Source of the DNA: Nocardia anaemiae NBRC 100462
GTDB lineage: Bacteria > Actinomycetota > Actinomycetes > Mycobacteriales > Mycobacteriaceae
NCBI RefSeq assembly: GCF_001612725.1
Contig: NZ_BDAZ01000015.1
Coordinates: 62,001 to 126,000 of the forward strand
Length of the DNA stretch: 64,000 nt
Direction of reading: 5' to 3'
The notes beneath the pieces were generated by a model. The model was not told the origin of the DNA and searched no databases. It saw only the letters and a program-made list of their open reading frames with translations. This document shows, one piece after another, positions 47,120 through 59,953 of this stretch; the first letter of the stretch is position 1; the number at the start of each line of letters is the position of its first letter. A program made the translations under genes and the position numbers.

Positions 47120-50100
47120 ATGTCACAGTCGAATGGCGACAGCAACGCGGTGCTCGAACGCGATGAGCTCGGCCGTCGCTCACCCGAGGAGCAGCGGCGG
47201 CTGCTGCGTGAGCTGGTGGTGCAGCAGGTGACGGATGTGCTCGGTGGGATCGCGCCCGAGGTCATCGACGTGTCGGCCTCGTTCCGGGATCTGGGATTCG
47301 ACTCCCGCTCCGCGGTCGAGTTGCGCGACCGGTTGCGCAGGGCCAGCGGTGTGGAGCTGACGGCGGCGGTCGCCTTCGACTATCCGACCATCGACCGGCT
47401 CGCCGAACTGCTGCGCACCAGACTGATCGGCGCGCAGGGCGCGCCCGCGGGCAATGGCTACGGCACACCGGCGACCGACCCCGAGGAGCCGATCGCCATT
47501 GTCGGCATGGCCTGTCGCTACCCGGGCGGCATCGCCTCGCCGACGGACATGTGGCGGATGCTGATGGCGGCTCGCGAGGTGACCTCGGAATTCCCGCCGG
47601 AACGCGGCTGGGACGATTTCTACGATCCGGAGCCGGGTGCCGAGGGCAAGACCTACGTCCGCTCCGGTGGATTCCTCGACGGCGCGGCGGCATTCGACGC
47701 GGGCTTCTTCGGCATCTCACCGCGCGAGGCCCTGGCCACCGATCCGCAGCAGCGCCTGCTGCTCGAGGTTTCGTGGGAAGCCCTAGAGCACGCGCGTATC
47801 GACCCGAGTTCCATGCACGGCAGTCGCACCGGCGTGTACGCGGGCATGTTCTACAACGATTACGCCGATGACACCGCGCCCGCCGAGCTTGCCGGTTATC
47901 TGATGACCGGCATGACGGGAAGCGTTGCGTCCGGGCGTATTTCATATGCGCTCGGTCTGGAGGGGCCCGCGCTGACCGTCGATACGGCATGCTCGTCGTC
48001 GCTGGTGACGGTGCACCTGGCCGCGCAGGCACTGCGTCGGGGTGAGTGCGATACCGCGCTGGCCGGTGGCGTCACGGTGATGGCGAAGGCCGCGCCGTTC
48101 ATCTCCTTCAGCATGCAGCGCGGGCTCGCGCCGGACGGTCGGTGCAAATCCTATGGTGAGGGCGCCGATGGCACCGTATGGTCGGAGGGCGTCGGGGTGC
48201 TGGTGCTGGAGCGGCTGTCGCGGGCCCGCGCGCAGGGCCGTCGGATTCTGGCATTGGTGCGTGGTTCGGCGGTGAATCAGGACGGCGCGTCGAATGGATT
48301 GGCCGCGCCGAATGGTCCGGCCCAGCAGCGCGTGATCCGGGACGCGCTGGCCGATGCCGGGATCACCGCCGCGGAGGTGGACATGGTCGAAGGCCACGGC
48401 ACCGGAACGGTATTGGGCGATCCCATCGAGGTGCAGGCGCTGCTGTCCACCTACGGCCGGACCCGGCCCGATCCGGAGCGGCCACTGTGGCTCGGTTCGA
48501 TCAAATCTAATATGGGGCACACCCAGGCCGCCGCCGGTGTGGCAGGCATCGTCAAGACCGTGCTGTCCATGCGGCACGAAATGCTGCCGCGCACACTGAA
48601 TTCCGAGCAGCCGACCGAACATGTGGATTGGACCGAGGGCAATGTGCGGCTGCTCGCCGAACCGCAACCGTGGCCGCGTCGGGCGACCCCACGGCGGGCC
48701 GGGATTTCCTCATTCGGCATCAGCGGCACCAATGCTCATCTGATCATCGAGGAACCGCCTGTCGATGAGCCGAAGAGCCGAGCACGGATCGCGCCACCGG
48801 TGACGCCGTGGGTCCTGTCCGGACGCACCGATGCGGCGGTGCCCGCGATGGCGCAGCGGTTGTCCGAATTCCTGAAGGAGTTTCCGGACAGTGATCCGAC
48901 CGATATCGGCTACTCGCTGACCGCGACCCGATCCGAATTCGAACATCGTGCGGTACTTCTCGGCGCCGATAGGGACGAGCTGGCCGTCGCACTGGAAACT
49001 CTGACCGCACAGCAGGATTCGCCGAATGTGGTGCGCGGTGTCGCCGGGCGCGATGTTCGGACCGCGGTAATGTTCCCCGGGCAGGGTGCGCAGCGCGCGG
49101 GTATGGGCACCCGGCTATATCAGGCCTATCCGCTGTTCGCCGAAATCTTCGACGAGGTGTGCGCACAGGTCGACGCCGCGAACCCGGCGTGGACCGTCGG
49201 GTTGCGCAGCGTGATCTTCGCCGAGCCCGGCACCCCGGAGGCGGCTTTGCTGGACCGCACCGAATACACCCAGCCCGCACTGTTCGCGATCGAGGTGGCG
49301 CTGTTCCGGCTGCTGCAGTCCTGGGGCGTGAACCCCGACTATCTGGTCGGCCACTCCATCGGCGAGATATCGGCCGCTTTTGTTGCCGGGGTGTGGTCGC
49401 TGTCGGATGCGTGCGCGCTCGTCGCCGCCCGTGGACGGCTGATGCAGGCGCTGCCCGAGGGCGGCACCATGGTTTCGGTCACCGCCGACGAGCACGAGGT
49501 GGCCGAGCTCGTCGGCGATCGAGCGGATCGGGTGGGCATCGCGGCGGTGAATGGGCCGCGTTCACTGGTGCTTTCCGGTGACGAGGACGCCGTCGACGAG
49601 ATCGCGGCACTGCTCTCCGAGCGTGGCCGCAAGACCAAGCCCCTGGTGGTGAGCCACGCCTTCCATTCGCCGCGCATGGAACCCATGCTCGCCGATTTCG
49701 AAAAGATCTGTGCCGGACTGACTTATCACAAGGCGACCATCCCGATCATCTCCACGGTGACCGGCGAACCGGCGACCGATGAGGAATTGCGTTCCCCGGC
49801 CTACTGGGTCGGTCAAGTCCGTCGACCGGTGCGCTTCATGGCGGCGGCCCAGCGATTGATCGGCGAACGAGTCGGCGTCGCATGGGAGGCCGGACCTGGC
49901 GCGGCGCTGACCACGCTCGTCGTGCAAACGGCCGCCACCGCTGAGCAGCCGGTGCCGACCACTAAAGCGGTGCTGCGCTCGCCCGGTGCGGATGGTGAAG
50001 TCTCCGGACTCGTCGCGGCGCTGGCCGCCGGATATTGCGCTGGCGCACAGGTGAATTGGTCGGAGTTGTTCGCTGGAAGCGGTGCTACGGCTGTAGACCT

Positions 50101-53100
50101 GCCGACCTATCCGTTCCAATGGCAGCAGTTCTGGTTGCAATCCGCGGGTGTCGCGGATGTGCGACAGTCCGGACTCGAGGATGCCGGACACCCACTGCTC
50201 GGCGCGGTGGTGCGGCTGCCGGAATCCGATGAAATCGTCTGCACTGGACGGCTTTCCCTGCGCAGCCATCCCTGGCTGGCCGACCACGACATCGCGGGCA
50301 CTGTGTTGTTGCCGGGTACGGCCTTTGTCGAAATGGCGCTGCACGTGGGCGCTTTGGTGGACTGCACGCGACTTGCCGAATTGGTGCTACAGGCACCCCT
50401 GCCCTTGCCCGCGACCGGTGGAATCGAGCTGCGTGTCGTCGCGGGCGCACCACAGGACAACGGTGGCCGGGCACTGACCATGTACTCCCGTCCACAGGAC
50501 GACGGGCAGCCGGAGTGGACCTGCCATGCCGTCGGCGTTATTGAACCGGCCGACGAATCCCCAACGGCGAGCCCAGATTTCGCGGCCTGGCCACCGCCCG
50601 GTGCGGAGCCCATCGAACTCGATGGCGGCTACCGTGATCTGGCCGACGCCGGGTACCGCTACGGCCCGCTGTTCCGTGGGCTGACCGCGCTGTGGCGGCG
50701 CGGCGAGGAATTGTTCGGCGAGGTGGATCTGCCCGAGCAGGCACGGTCCTCGGCCGAACGATTCGGTATCCACCCCGCGCTGCTGGATGCGGCGCTGCAC
50801 GCTCTTGCCCTCGGCGGCGCCACGACCGACGACGGCGAGGTTTCCGTACCGTTCTCCTGGGAGGGTGTATCGCTGCACGCGGTGGGCGCGTCCTCGCTGC
50901 GGGTGCGACTGACCGCACCCGCACCGGACCGGATCTCGCTCACTGTGGCCGATGCGGGTGGTGGTCCCGTCGCCGAGGTGGCGGCACTGGCATTGCGTGC
51001 CCTGCCGCGCGAGGCCCTGATTGTCAAGTCGTCCACTAGTGCGGACCTGCTCGGCACGACATGGATTACCGTGCCGCAGCCGGAGACCGCGCCGGTCGAC
51101 CAGCCGTGGGCGCGGCTGCGGGAGAGCAAGGACACCGTGGCGGTCGAGCAGCTGTCGGTGGGGCTGAGCGACGGCCAGGGAATCGTGGCGGTCGAACAAT
51201 CATCGGTGCGGCTGGGGGACAGTTGGGAGTCCGTGGCGATCGAGCAGCCGTCGCCGCGACTGGGGGCGAGTCAGGAGACCGTGACGGTAGCCGGGCAACG
51301 GGTCGTGGTCTTGTCCGCCCTGACCACCGAATCGACCGGTACCACACCGGAATCCGTGCGCGCATGGGTTACCGATCTGATGATGACCGTGCAGCAACTG
51401 ATCACCGCCGAGGAGGCAGCCGAACGGATCCTCGTGGTGGTCACCCGCAATGCGGTGGCCGTGCACGGCGCGGAGGACGCGGATCTGACGGGCGCGGCGG
51501 CGTGGGGCCTATTGCGCAGCGCTCAGAACGAGAATCCCGGCCGGATCCTGCTGGTCGATGTCGACGACTGGGGGAATTATCGAGCAGCCGTGGAACAGGC
51601 CGTAACGGTGGCGACCGAACCACAACTCGCCCTGCGGCGCGGCGCACTGCACGCGGTTCGGGTGACCCGCTCCGCCGCGGATATCGTCGAGCCGAGAACA
51701 CCCTTGGACGCCGGTGACTGGCGTCTGCTGCCACTGGGCAAGGGCACGCTCACCGGTGACAACCTCACGCTCACACCGGACCCCGACGCGACGGCACCGC
51801 TGGCGCCGGGCCAGGTCCGCGTCGCCGTGCGGGCGGCGGGTGTGAACTTCCGTGACGTGCTGATCGTGCTTGGCATGTATCCGGACCCGGATGCGCCCAT
51901 CGGCGGCGAGGGCGCCGGGATTGTCCTCGAAGTCGCCTCGGACGTCACCGATTTCGTGCCCGGCGATCGCGTCTTCGGGTTCCTGCCGGTGGTCGGTTCC
52001 ACCGCCGTCGTCGATCGGCGACTGGTGGTCCCGATGCCGTGCGGCTGGTCCTTCGCACAGGCCGCCGCCGCACCTGTGGTCTTCGCGACCGCGTATTTCG
52101 GCCTGGTCGATCTGGCCGGACTCCAGCCCGGCGAGACCCTGCTGCTGCACGCCGCGACGGGCGGCGTCGGCATGGCCGCGGTGCAGTTGGCCAGACATCT
52201 CGGCGCGGAACTCTACGTCACCGCAAGTAAGCCGAAGTGGGATGTGTTGCGCGGCATGGGCTTCGATGACGATCACATCGGCGACACCCGCACCCTCGAC
52301 TTCGAACGGCGATTCCTCGACGCCACCGCGGGCCGCGGCGTCGATGTCGTGCTGGACTCGCTGGCCAATGAATTCGTCGACGCCTCGCTGCGCCTGCTGC
52401 CGCGCGGTGGCCGCTTCATCGAAATGGGCATGACCGATCGACGCGAACCGGACAAGGTCGCGGCTGAACATCCCGGCGTCTACTACCGCGCCTTCCACCT
52501 CATGGAGGCGGGCCCCGACCGGCTCCAAGAGATCATGACCGAACTGCTGCGCCTCTTCGGTTGCGGTGTGCTGCAACCGATTCGGGTGACAGCATGGGAT
52601 GTGCGTGAAGCACCGGAGGTATTCCGGTTCATGAGCCAGGCCCGGCATATCGGCAAGAACGTCCTGACGGTGCCGCCGCGGTGGAATCCGAAGGGGACGG
52701 TCCTGGTGACCGGCGGCACCGGCGGGCTCGGCGCCGTGGTCGCCCGACATCTGGTCGGCGAACGCGGTGTGCGCAGACTGTTATTGGCCAGCCGACGCGG
52801 TCCCGCCGCCGAGGGGGCCACGGAACTGGCCGCCGAACTGACCGCGCACGGTGCCGATGTCGATATCGTCGCCGCCGATGTGGCCGATCCGGCCGCGATA
52901 TCCGCACTGCTGGCGGCGATTCCAGTGCGACATCCGCTGACGGCGGTGGTGCACACCGCCGGTGTGATCGATGACGGCATGTTCGACTCCATGACCGCCG
53001 AGCAAGTCGCGACGGTCTTCGGCCCCAAAGTCGATGCCGCACACCACCTGCACGAGGCGACCAAGGACCTCGACCTGGCCGCGTTCGTGGTGTACTCGTC

Positions 53101-53983
53101 CATCGCGGGTGTACTCGGCGGACCGGGGCAGGCCAATTACGCGGCGGCGAATGCCTATCTGGACGCGCTGGCCCGCCGCCGTCACCTCGCCGGGCTGCCC
53201 GGCACCGCCCTGGCCTGGGGCGCTTGGCGCAGTGCCAGCGGAATGACAGCTCGACTGGGCGATCAGGATTGGGCGCGGATGCGTCGCGAAGGCATGCTGC
53301 CCATCGACGATGAGCACGGTATGGCGCTGTTCGACGCCGCGCTCGCGAGCGGACAGGCGGCCACCGTCGCCGCACGCCTGGACATGTCGGTGCTCTCGGC
53401 CATGGATCCGGGCGATATGCCCGCGATGCTGCGTGGTCTGGCCCGGTCCTCGCGGCGGGCCGCGGCGGCCAGGTCCAGTGAATCGGCCAAATTCGCGTCG
53501 GGTTTGCTCGGACTCGATCCGGCCGAACAGGAACGGGTCATCGTGGACGCGATCCGCGCCCAAGCCGCGGTCGTACTCGGTCATCAGTCCCCGGATGCGA
53601 TCGACGTCGAGCAACCATTCCAGGAACTGGGGTTCGACTCGCTCGGTGTGATGGAGTTCCGCAACCGAGTGAAGTCCACGGTCGGTATCAATCTGGGCAC
53701 GACGGTGGTATTCGACCATCCGACCCCCGCCGCTCTGGCCGGATATATCCGCCAGGAAATCACACCCGTCGACGACGCGCCCGCCCGGATCAAATCCGAG
53801 GTGGCGGCATTGGCCAAGAGTTGCGCCGCGACGTCACTGGATCCCGACGACCGACGTGATATCGCCACCCGGCTGCGGGCCGTGCTGCGCGAACTCGACG
53901 GCGGCGCGGAAAGCGAGAGCATCGCCGATCTCGCCGCGGCCGACGACAGCGAATTATTCGAATTCATCGACCAATTGGACTGA
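47120..53983 (+). CDS. Fully reducing modular polyketide synthase: ACP-KS-AT-DH-ER-KR-ACP
   Basis: A 2287-residue type I PKS. In order: ACP (Ser62 in LGFDSRSAVEL); KS 123-550 (Cys291 in [10 protein letters not shown]); AT (Ser746 in GHSIGE; HAFH at 846-849, a malonyl-CoA type motif); DH (His1056 in ADHDIAGTVLLPG, Asp1223 in HPALLDAALHA); a linker with a 16-residue triple repeat (about 1340-1387); ER (NFRDVLIVLGMYP, LLHAATGGVGMAAVQLA); KR (VLVTGGTGGLGAVVARHL, YSSIAGV, GQANYAAANAYLD; IDD suggests B-type); ACP (Ser2174). The C-terminal acidic helix SELFEFIDQLD is a docking end suited to the following protein. The N-terminal ACP could receive a starter acid. Product per cycle: a saturated two-carbon extension. 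ATG 47120 follows GAGGAG. Confidence 0.96.
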   Translation: MSQSNGDSNAVLERDELGRRSPEEQRRLLRELVVQQVTDVLGGIAPEVIDVSASFRDLGFDSRSAVELRDRLRRASGVELTAAVAFDYPTIDRLAELLRTRLIGAQGAPAGNGYGTPATDPEEPIAIVGMACRYPGGIASPTDMWRMLMAAREVTSEFPPERGWDDFYDPEPGAEGKTYVRSGGFLDGAAAFDAGFFGISPREALATDPQQRLLLEVSWEALEHARIDPSSMHGSRTGVYAGMFYNDYADDTAPAELAGYLMTGMTGSVASGRISYALGLEGPALTVDTACSSSLVTVHLAAQALRRGECDTALAGGVTVMAKAAPFISFSMQRGLAPDGRCKSYGEGADGTVWSEGVGVLVLERLSRARAQGRRILALVRGSAVNQDGASNGLAAPNGPAQQRVIRDALADAGITAAEVDMVEGHGTGTVLGDPIEVQALLSTYGRTRPDPERPLWLGSIKSNMGHTQAAAGVAGIVKTVLSMRHEMLPRTLNSEQPTEHVDWTEGNVRLLAEPQPWPRRATPRRAGISSFGISGTNAHLIIEEPPVDEPKSRARIAPPVTPWVLSGRTDAAVPAMAQRLSEFLKEFPDSDPTDIGYSLTATRSEFEHRAVLLGADRDELAVALETLTAQQDSPNVVRGVAGRDVRTAVMFPGQGAQRAGMGTRLYQAYPLFAEIFDEVCAQVDAANPAWTVGLRSVIFAEPGTPEAALLDRTEYTQPALFAIEVALFRLLQSWGVNPDYLVGHSIGEISAAFVAGVWSLSDACALVAARGRLMQALPEGGTMVSVTADEHEVAELVGDRADRVGIAAVNGPRSLVLSGDEDAVDEIAALLSERGRKTKPLVVSHAFHSPRMEPMLADFEKICAGLTYHKATIPIISTVTGEPATDEELRSPAYWVGQVRRPVRFMAAAQRLIGERVGVAWEAGPGAALTTLVVQTAATAEQPVPTTKAVLRSPGADGEVSGLVAALAAGYCAGAQVNWSELFAGSGATAVDLPTYPFQWQQFWLQSAGVADVRQSGLEDAGHPLLGAVVRLPESDEIVCTGRLSLRSHPWLADHDIAGTVLLPGTAFVEMALHVGALVDCTRLAELVLQAPLPLPATGGIELRVVAGAPQDNGGRALTMYSRPQDDGQPEWTCHAVGVIEPADESPTASPDFAAWPPPGAEPIELDGGYRDLADAGYRYGPLFRGLTALWRRGEELFGEVDLPEQARSSAERFGIHPALLDAALHALALGGATTDDGEVSVPFSWEGVSLHAVGASSLRVRLTAPAPDRISLTVADAGGGPVAEVAALALRALPREALIVKSSTSADLLGTTWITVPQPETAPVDQPWARLRESKDTVAVEQLSVGLSDGQGIVAVEQSSVRLGDSWESVAIEQPSPRLGASQETVTVAGQRVVVLSALTTESTGTTPESVRAWVTDLMMTVQQLITAEEAAERILVVVTRNAVAVHGAEDADLTGAAAWGLLRSAQNENPGRILLVDVDDWGNYRAAVEQAVTVATEPQLALRRGALHAVRVTRSAADIVEPRTPLDAGDWRLLPLGKGTLTGDNLTLTPDPDATAPLAPGQVRVAVRAAGVNFRDVLIVLGMYPDPDAPIGGEGAGIVLEVASDVTDFVPGDRVFGFLPVVGSTAVVDRRLVVPMPCGWSFAQAAAAPVVFATAYFGLVDLAGLQPGETLLLHAATGGVGMAAVQLARHLGAELYVTASKPKWDVLRGMGFDDDHIGDTRTLDFERRFLDATAGRGVDVVLDSLANEFVDASLRLLPRGGRFIEMGMTDRREPDKVAAEHPGVYYRAFHLMEAGPDRLQEIMTELLRLFGCGVLQPIRVTAWDVREAPEVFRFMSQARHIGKNVLTVPPRWNPKGTVLVTGGTGGLGAVVARHLVGERGVRRLLLASRRGPAAEGATELAAELTAHGADVDIVAADVADPAAISALLAAIPVRHPLTAVVHTAGVIDDGMFDSMTAEQVATVFGPKVDAAHHLHEATKDLDLAAFVVYSSIAGVLGGPGQANYAAANAYLDALARRRHLAGLPGTALAWGAWRSASGMTARLGDQDWARMRREGMLPIDDEHGMALFDAALASGQAATVAARLDMSVLSAMDPGDMPAMLRGLARSSRRAAAARSSESAKFASGLLGLDPAEQERVIVDAIRAQAAVVLGHQSPDAIDVEQPFQELGFDSLGVMEFRNRVKSTVGINLGTTVVFDHPTPAALAGYIRQEITPVDDAPARIKSEVAALAKSCAATSLDPDDRRDIATRLRAVLRELDGGAESESIADLAAADDSELFEFIDQLD
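51137..51280 (+). repeat. Three tandem 48-bp repeats in the DH-ER linker of the PKS
   Basis: Three in-frame 48-base units each begin with VAVEQ or VAIEQ (GTGGCGGTCGAGCAG and close variants), followed by S, V/P, then L and G at fixed positions, with spacing of 16 codons. They lie in the structural linker before the enoylreductase. Such repeats are not part of any PKS domain and suggest recent slippage expansion. Confidence 0.85.
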
Positions 53984-54010
53984 TCGAATGCCGGAGGGAG
54001 GTGCATTACC

Positions 54011-57094
<3,084 letters not shown>

Positions 57095-57104
57095 GGAGAC
57101 CGCA

Positions 57105-58037
57105 ATGCCAGAGGAACTGCTCACCAGCACACTGAGTTTCGAACAAACCGTGCCGTGCTCCCTGGCTCATCGACGCTGTCTCGGTGAGGTTTTCGTCGCC
57201 GACACCGCGGCCGTCGGGCCGGGGGAGTACTTGGCCGCGATCCAGATTCCGCGCGCACACTCCCTGTGGTCGGATCGCCGAACGGACTTCCACGACCCGC
57301 TCGCCGCGGTCGAGGCAATCCGTCAGGCCATGACCGTACTCGGACACCGATATCTCGGACTTCCCCTCGGCACCGCGCTCAGCCTGCAGCGGATGACCGC
57401 CGAAATCGAGGATCACGGCGCACTGCGCGACACCGGAACTACGCCACTGGAAGGCACCGTGCGCATCCGCACCGACCTCGGATCCGGCAGCGGCCCAGGC
57501 TATCTCGCCGATCACTCCTTCGACGCCACATTGGCCGTAGCAGCCGTGCCAGCGCTCACGGTGCGCGGTGGTGGCATCGCATTCCCACCCGAAACCTACG
57601 CCGAATTCCGCGACCACCAACGCCGCAATCGTGCCGAACAAGCGATGCCAACCGAAATTCCCGCACCCGTGGCACCGGACCGGGTGGGACGGCGCGATAT
57701 GCGCAATGTCGTCGTCGGCGGCGATCTGGAACTACTCGTGGATCGCCGACATCCATCCTTCTTCGACCACCCCTACGACCACGTCCCCGGTCCGCTGATA
57801 TTGGAGGGCTTCCGACAGGCCGCCCTGGTGGCCGCGGGCGAGCCATTCGCACTCGGCTCGATCGAGGCCACCTTCACCGGCTTCGCGGAGTTGGACGGCC
57901 CGCTCATCTTCACCTATCAGGTCGACGCCGATCCGGACTTCGGCGCCGATGTCGAATTGGCGCTGTCCCAGTCCGGCGTCCGGATCGCCGACTGCCGCAT
58001 CGAACTCACTCCTTACCCATCCGACGCGCAGAACTGA
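57105..58037 (+). CDS. AfsA-family (gamma-butyrolactone type) condensing enzyme homologue
   Basis: A 310-residue protein with the two hotdog-like halves of the A-factor synthase family (AfsA 301 residues). The first half has SLAHRRCLGEVFVADTAAVG and the second the diagnostic SFFDHPYDHVPGPLILEGFR followed by QAAL. AfsA joins a beta-ketoacyl-ACP to dihydroxyacetone phosphate on the way to butyrolactone or butenolide hormones. Placed ten bases after the beta-keto-forming PKS module and before a FAD enzyme, it may release and modify the polyketide, or make a signalling molecule. The strict AfsA partner reductases are not in the window. ATG 57105 follows GAGGAG. Confidence 0.84.
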   Translation: MPEELLTSTLSFEQTVPCSLAHRRCLGEVFVADTAAVGPGEYLAAIQIPRAHSLWSDRRTDFHDPLAAVEAIRQAMTVLGHRYLGLPLGTALSLQRMTAEIEDHGALRDTGTTPLEGTVRIRTDLGSGSGPGYLADHSFDATLAVAAVPALTVRGGGIAFPPETYAEFRDHQRRNRAEQAMPTEIPAPVAPDRVGRRDMRNVVVGGDLELLVDRRHPSFFDHPYDHVPGPLILEGFRQAALVAAGEPFALGSIEATFTGFAELDGPLIFTYQVDADPDFGADVELALSQSGVRIADCRIELTPYPSDAQN

Positions 58038-58048
58038 GGAGACCCGCG

Positions 58049-59380
58049 ATGGAGAACCCGAAAACGGCCGATCGGCGGCTCGCGGTCGTCGGCGCCGGAA
58101 TCGCAGGCATGACGGCGGCACTGCACCTGCAGAAGGCCGGATACGAAGTCGAACTGATCGAGCAGATGGAGGTGCTCGGCGGACGCTTCGGTGTCGATCG
58201 GCTCGGCGAGCGCCCGGTCATGACCGGCGGCAAGAATCTGGGCCGCAAATACCGTGCGCTGCGCGAATTCCTGGCCGAATTCGGCGAGCCAGAATACGAG
58301 GAGTTCGGCATCAACACCTCCCGTGTGCTGGACGGCGAAATTCTCACCCTCGACAGCAAACAGAGCGCCTGGGACAAGATCAGTCGCCTGCGCCGCCTCG
58401 GCCCGGTTCGAGACCTGCTGAAACTGGCCTATCTCGGGTTCCTGGTGCGCCGCAAGGAAGAGAACCGCTTCCTGGGCTCGGCGGCCTTCACCAGAATCGC
58501 CGACCGCAAAGACGACCGGCCGCTCAGCGCGCACTTCAGCCCGCGGATCGTCCGAAATATGTTCCGGCCCATGAACGTCCGCATGAACGGCGCCGAACCG
58601 GACGAGGTCTACCTCGGCACCTTCGGCACCAACCTCAACATGATCATGGACACCTATGACCAACTGACCCACGGCATTTCGCCGATCATCGACGAACTGT
58701 CCAAAGTGGTGCGCGTGCGCACGAGCACCAAGGTCGAACAGTTGCTCATCCGCGACGGACGCGTGGTCGGCCTCGGCATCTCCGAACACGGCGGCCCGCT
58801 GACCGACCACTACTACGACGGCGTCGTACTCGCCTCGCCCGCCTACGCGAGCGCCGAAATCGTGAAGTCGGAGCTGCCCGCACTCAGCGATCTACTCGCC
58901 GAGGTCAAATACTTCCCGGCCGCGGTGGTCTTGGTCGAATACGACCGCCCCGTCTTCGGCTCCGAGGTCCGCGCCATCGTGCTCGACGATGGCCCCTGCA
59001 GCAACGCCGGTGTCTACGGCATCAACGACCTACACATCGTCCGCTACACCTTCAGTGGCCGCCAGGCCCGCCCCACCCCCACCGACACCGTCCTAGACCA
59101 GTGGATCGACGACGCCGAACACCGCCTCACCCGCTTACTCGGCGTGGAACACGTGAATCGCGTACACACGGTCAAACGCATCTGGGATGCGGCGTACTGC
59201 GCCTACGTGCCCTTCCACGGAAAGTTCCTGTCCCAGGTGCACTCCGAGGTCGCCGCGACCCCCGGCCTCGAACTGGCCGGAGACTACCTGCGCGGTGCGC
59301 CACTCGAGGCGTCCTGCCGCTCCGGCCTCGAAGCCGCCGACAAACTGCTTAACCAGCTGAAATCCGCTGTCCCCGCCTGA
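58049..59380 (+). CDS. FAD-dependent oxidoreductase (HemY/carotenoid-desaturase-like), copy 2
   Basis: A 443-residue flavoprotein with LAVVGAGIAGMTAALHLQKA, the GGRFGVDRLGERPVMTGGKN region and C-terminal ELAGDYLRGAPLEASCRSG. It is the paralogue of copy 1 in the same cluster; blocks such as NGAEPDEVYLGTFG and RIWDAAYCAYVP match it. It closes the second polyketide operon, 11 bases after the AfsA-like gene, so it probably oxidises the released product. ATG 58049 follows GAGGAG eight bases upstream. Two paralogues in separate operons suggest two different oxidation steps, or duplication of a sub-cluster. Confidence 0.87.
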   Translation: MENPKTADRRLAVVGAGIAGMTAALHLQKAGYEVELIEQMEVLGGRFGVDRLGERPVMTGGKNLGRKYRALREFLAEFGEPEYEEFGINTSRVLDGEILTLDSKQSAWDKISRLRRLGPVRDLLKLAYLGFLVRRKEENRFLGSAAFTRIADRKDDRPLSAHFSPRIVRNMFRPMNVRMNGAEPDEVYLGTFGTNLNMIMDTYDQLTHGISPIIDELSKVVRVRTSTKVEQLLIRDGRVVGLGISEHGGPLTDHYYDGVVLASPAYASAEIVKSELPALSDLLAEVKYFPAAVVLVEYDRPVFGSEVRAIVLDDGPCSNAGVYGINDLHIVRYTFSGRQARPTPTDTVLDQWIDDAEHRLTRLLGVEHVNRVHTVKRIWDAAYCAYVPFHGKFLSQVHSEVAATPGLELAGDYLRGAPLEASCRSGLEAADKLLNQLKSAVPA

Positions 59381-59398
59381 CATTCCCCGCGCCAAAGC

Positions 59399-59469
59399 GC
59401 TCACGCACAGCTTCTGATCTTCGGCCCGACGTGTCCTGCGGAGTGTCGGTATCAAAGGTGTGCGTGAGC
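59399..59469. repeat. Widely spaced inverted repeat at the end of the polyketide operon
   Basis: GCTCACGCACA (59399-59409) and its perfect complement (59459-59469) are separated by 49 bases between two converging genes. This could form part of a terminator or mark a recombination boundary. There is no direct evidence for either. Confidence 0.4.
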
Positions 59470-59479
59470 TCACGGGTCC

Positions 59480-59953
59480 CTATCCGAGATAAGGCTGGGC
59501 ACGGTGTTCGGCGTGATGTCGCAGCCGAAGCCGGACGGTATCGTGCACCGGCACATCCGCAAGCTCGTCCGGAGCGAGGAATCGAACCTCGGTGGATTCG
59601 TCGCTGACCATGATTCGGCCGCCGACAACACGGCCGTAGAACGTGATATTGAACTCTTGCCGCACCTCACCATCGGCATACGCGATGATGTGCTCAGGGT
59701 CGGTATAAATTCCGAGCAATCCCGTGATCTCGATGTCCAACCCCGACTCTTCTTTGGTCTCCCGAACCACGCACCGCTCCAGCGTCTCGCCGATCTCCAT
59801 CACACCGCCCGGCAACGACCAATTACCGGAGTCGCTGCGGCGCTGCATGAGGATCGCACCACGCTCATCGACCACCAGCGCCGACCCTCCCGGAACCAAA
59901 CTGTTCGCCTTGGGCGCGTTGGGGTCTCGGTAATAATCACGCCGTCTGCTCAT
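59480..59953 (-). CDS. Nudix hydrolase
   Basis: A 157-residue Nudix protein. The catalytic box is complete, GGVMEIGETLERCVVRE followed by TKEESGL, preceded by ILMQRRSDSGNWSLPGG. Substrates of this group are nucleoside diphosphates linked to other groups, such as oxidised nucleotides or ADP-ribose compounds; the exact one is unknown. The start at 59953 lies within the end of the XRE-regulator gene upstream (17-base overlap), so they form a coupled pair on one transcript. A lone sanitising role or a link to a stress response run by the regulator are both possible. Confidence 0.93.
   Translation of the reverse strand: MSRRRDYYRDPNAPKANSLVPGGSALVVDERGAILMQRRSDSGNWSLPGGVMEIGETLERCVVRETKEESGLDIEITGLLGIYTDPEHIIAYADGEVRQEFNITFYGRVVGGRIMVSDESTEVRFLAPDELADVPVHDTVRLRLRHHAEHRAQPYLG

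Noticed and set aside
57266..58048. Extension of the second FAD oxidoreductase upstream of ATG 58049
   Set aside because: The region is the coding sequence of the AfsA-like gene in another frame, and a clear GAGGAG site precedes ATG 58049.
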